Position numbers and translations under genes: made by a program
Notes under the pieces: model-generated
The model's input: the letters and a program-made list of their open reading frames with translations, nothing else
What the model was told of the DNA's origin: nothing
The model's database searches: none
Source: Cyclobacteriaceae bacterium
GTDB taxonomy: Bacteria > Bacteroidota > Bacteroidia > Cytophagales > Cyclobacteriaceae
DNA length: 6,335 nt
NCBI GenBank assembly: GCA_013140395.1
Contig: JABFSY010000206.1
Span: 1-6,335 of the forward strand
Reading direction: 5' to 3'
Shown: one piece after another, positions 5,339-6,335 of the stretch
Layout of the letters: every line of letters begins with the position of its first letter
Position numbering within the stretch: position 1 is the first letter of the stretch

Positions 5339-5746
5339 TTACTTCCTGGCAGCCAATACTTCAGTCGATAACACTGCTCCACCTTTGTTTCCAAATGAGT
5401 TTCGCACGTAGTTCAAAACATCGCTCACTTGTGTGTCGGTCAATTCAAATGCTGTCATCTCGCCATTATAATCGACACCGTTTACCTTCATTGGGCCGCT
5501 TACGCCCTTCACTACTTGGACAATCGATCGCTTTTTATCAGCCATCAAATAATCTGATTTTGCCAGAGGTGGGAATACCCCTTCAAGCCCCTCCCCTTTT
5601 TCCATATGACAGGCGATGCAATTAGCACTGTAAATTTCCTGACCCCGGGAGATACTGGCCTTCAAATCAAAAGGTGTTTTCTTTTGAAACGAAGAAAACG
5701 TGATGGTTAAAAGACACAAAACAAAAAACACAATACCTTTCTTCAT
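5339..5746 (-). CDS. Exported c-type cytochrome, class I
   Basis: This is a 135-aa protein. The start is placed at ATG 5746 because MKKGIVFFVLCLLTITFSS is a clean Sec signal peptide; the open frame extends upstream into the preceding gene, but that extension is not signal-like. The mature part has one covalent haem site, CIACH (43-47), preceded by the usual RGQEIYSANC helix. VFPPLAKSDYL (57-67) follows, and GEMTAF with M97 is the likely distal haem ligand. TDTQVSDVLNYVRNSF (103-118) is the C-terminal helix of small class I cytochromes. It should work in the periplasm. It lies 31 bases downstream of the molybdopterin subunit gene on the same strand, and is probably the electron acceptor that passes electrons from that enzyme to the respiratory chain. 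The signal peptide has no lipobox, so it is not an obvious lipoprotein. Confidence 0.88.
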   Translation of the reverse strand: MKKGIVFFVLCLLTITFSSFQKKTPFDLKASISRGQEIYSANCIACHMEKGEGLEGVFPPLAKSDYLMADKKRSIVQVVKGVSGPMKVNGVDYNGEMTAFELTDTQVSDVLNYVRNSFGNKGGAVLSTEVLAARK

Positions 5747-5777
5747 ATTCAATGAAATACTTTTTACAAAATCAAAA

Positions 5778-6335
5778 CTAGGCGATCGCATCCAAACTAA
5801 AAGGCAATTTTCTAATTCTTTTACCGACCAAATCAAAAATAGCATTTGTCAGCGCAGGCGTAAAAGGCGGCAGGGCCGGCTCTCCCACTCCACCTGCCTT
5901 TTCTGTGTTATCCATGATGTGTACTTCAATTTCAGGCGTATCCTGTATGCGCGGCATCTTGTAACTATCAAAATTTCGTTCAACTGCTTTTCCATCCTTG
6001 AAGGTCGTTTCGTGCTTGGTAGCAGCGCCCAATGCCATAATAATACTTCCCTCAATTTGTGCCTTGATAATATCTGGGTTCACATACCAGCCGCAATCCA
6101 TCACCGCCCACACTTTATCAATTTTAATTTTTCCAGTGGCATCCCTCGAAACCTTTACTACCTCCCCCACAATGCTGGAAAAACATTCCGTAATCGCCAC
6201 ACCATATCCTTCGTTCTTCTTGCGTGCTTTCCAATTGGAGACTGCTTCCAGCTTATCAATCAGCAACTGATATCGTTCACCCAAGTGTTGTCTGCGAAAA
6301 TCGAGCGGATCTTTTTCTGCCTTAACCGCTAACTC
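5778..6335 (-). CDS. Molybdopterin-binding subunit of an isoquinoline 1-oxidoreductase-type enzyme, C-terminal part
   Basis: Only the last 185 residues are present; the gene runs off the right edge of the window, so the in-frame TTG at 6284 is not its start. The fragment begins ELAVKAEKDPLDFRRQHLG, the segment linking the molybdenum-cofactor domains in the xanthine dehydrogenase family. It continues through GYGVAITECF, VWAVMDCGWYVNPDIIKAQIEGSI-type cofactor-domain sequence, and GGVGEPALPP. The Glu of that last motif (codon 5880-5882) is the catalytic base of this superfamily. The IorB subfamily of single-subunit-plus-ferredoxin-type oxidoreductases normally pairs with a small 2Fe-2S subunit (expected upstream, outside the window) and often a cytochrome c, which is found here immediately downstream. 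It hydroxylates aldehydes or N-heterocycles; the true substrate cannot be read from sequence. The fragment looks intact. Confidence 0.85.
   Translation of the reverse strand, partial: ELAVKAEKDPLDFRRQHLGERYQLLIDKLEAVSNWKARKKNEGYGVAITECFSSIVGEVVKVSRDATGKIKIDKVWAVMDCGWYVNPDIIKAQIEGSIIMALGAATKHETTFKDGKAVERNFDSYKMPRIQDTPEIEVHIMDNTEKAGGVGEPALPPFTPALTNAIFDLVGKRIRKLPFSLDAIA

Noticed and set aside
5700..6332. 210-aa plus-strand open frame at the right end
   Set aside because: It is antisense to the clear molybdopterin-subunit and cytochrome genes and has no domain-like sequence.

Overview
The window looks like a piece of a Bacteroidota chromosome. The protein styles, the near absence of Shine-Dalgarno sequences and two TAnnTTTG (-7 type) promoter words all point that way, but the assignment is an inference and I cannot name a genus. 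An accessory region (about 1-5140, plus strand) abuts a metabolic operon (5339-6335, minus strand).

The accessory region is built of small gene modules separated by long structured non-coding repeats. 1-895 has no gene. It holds a partial repeat, a degenerate 79-bp direct repeat, an attC-like hairpin (412-497) and a strong stem-loop (720-779). A three-gene plus-strand cluster follows: a 456-aa protein with a C-terminal HEPN RNase motif (896-2266), a small TIR-like protein with one hydrophobic segment and a very basic tail (2349-2930), and a PIN-like nuclease (2930-3520) whose start overlaps the TIR stop by one base. Three toxin/effector folds in a row suggest an undescribed antiphage or toxin-like module, and this is the most interesting part of the window. 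It is followed by four 21-bp repeats (3547-3630) and by a stem-loop (3680-3738) with the same architecture as the one upstream of the cluster.

A second module is a HigB/HigA toxin-antitoxin pair (4182-4837), framed by two clearly homologous attC-like sites of about 125 bp (3959-4084 and 4850-4974). The sites share end cores, a foldable arrangement and an identical nine-base central loop word at the same offset. The layout resembles a cassette array in which modules are exchanged between palindromic recombination sites, but no integrase is present here. A rho-independent-type terminator (5111-5137) lies near the end of the accessory region.

On the minus strand at the right edge is the C-terminal part of a molybdopterin-binding oxidoreductase subunit of the isoquinoline 1-oxidoreductase beta type (5778-6335, cut by the window end). 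It is followed after about 31 bases by a small exported c-type cytochrome (5339-5746), its probable electron acceptor. This is ordinary core metabolism and marks the edge of the accessory region.
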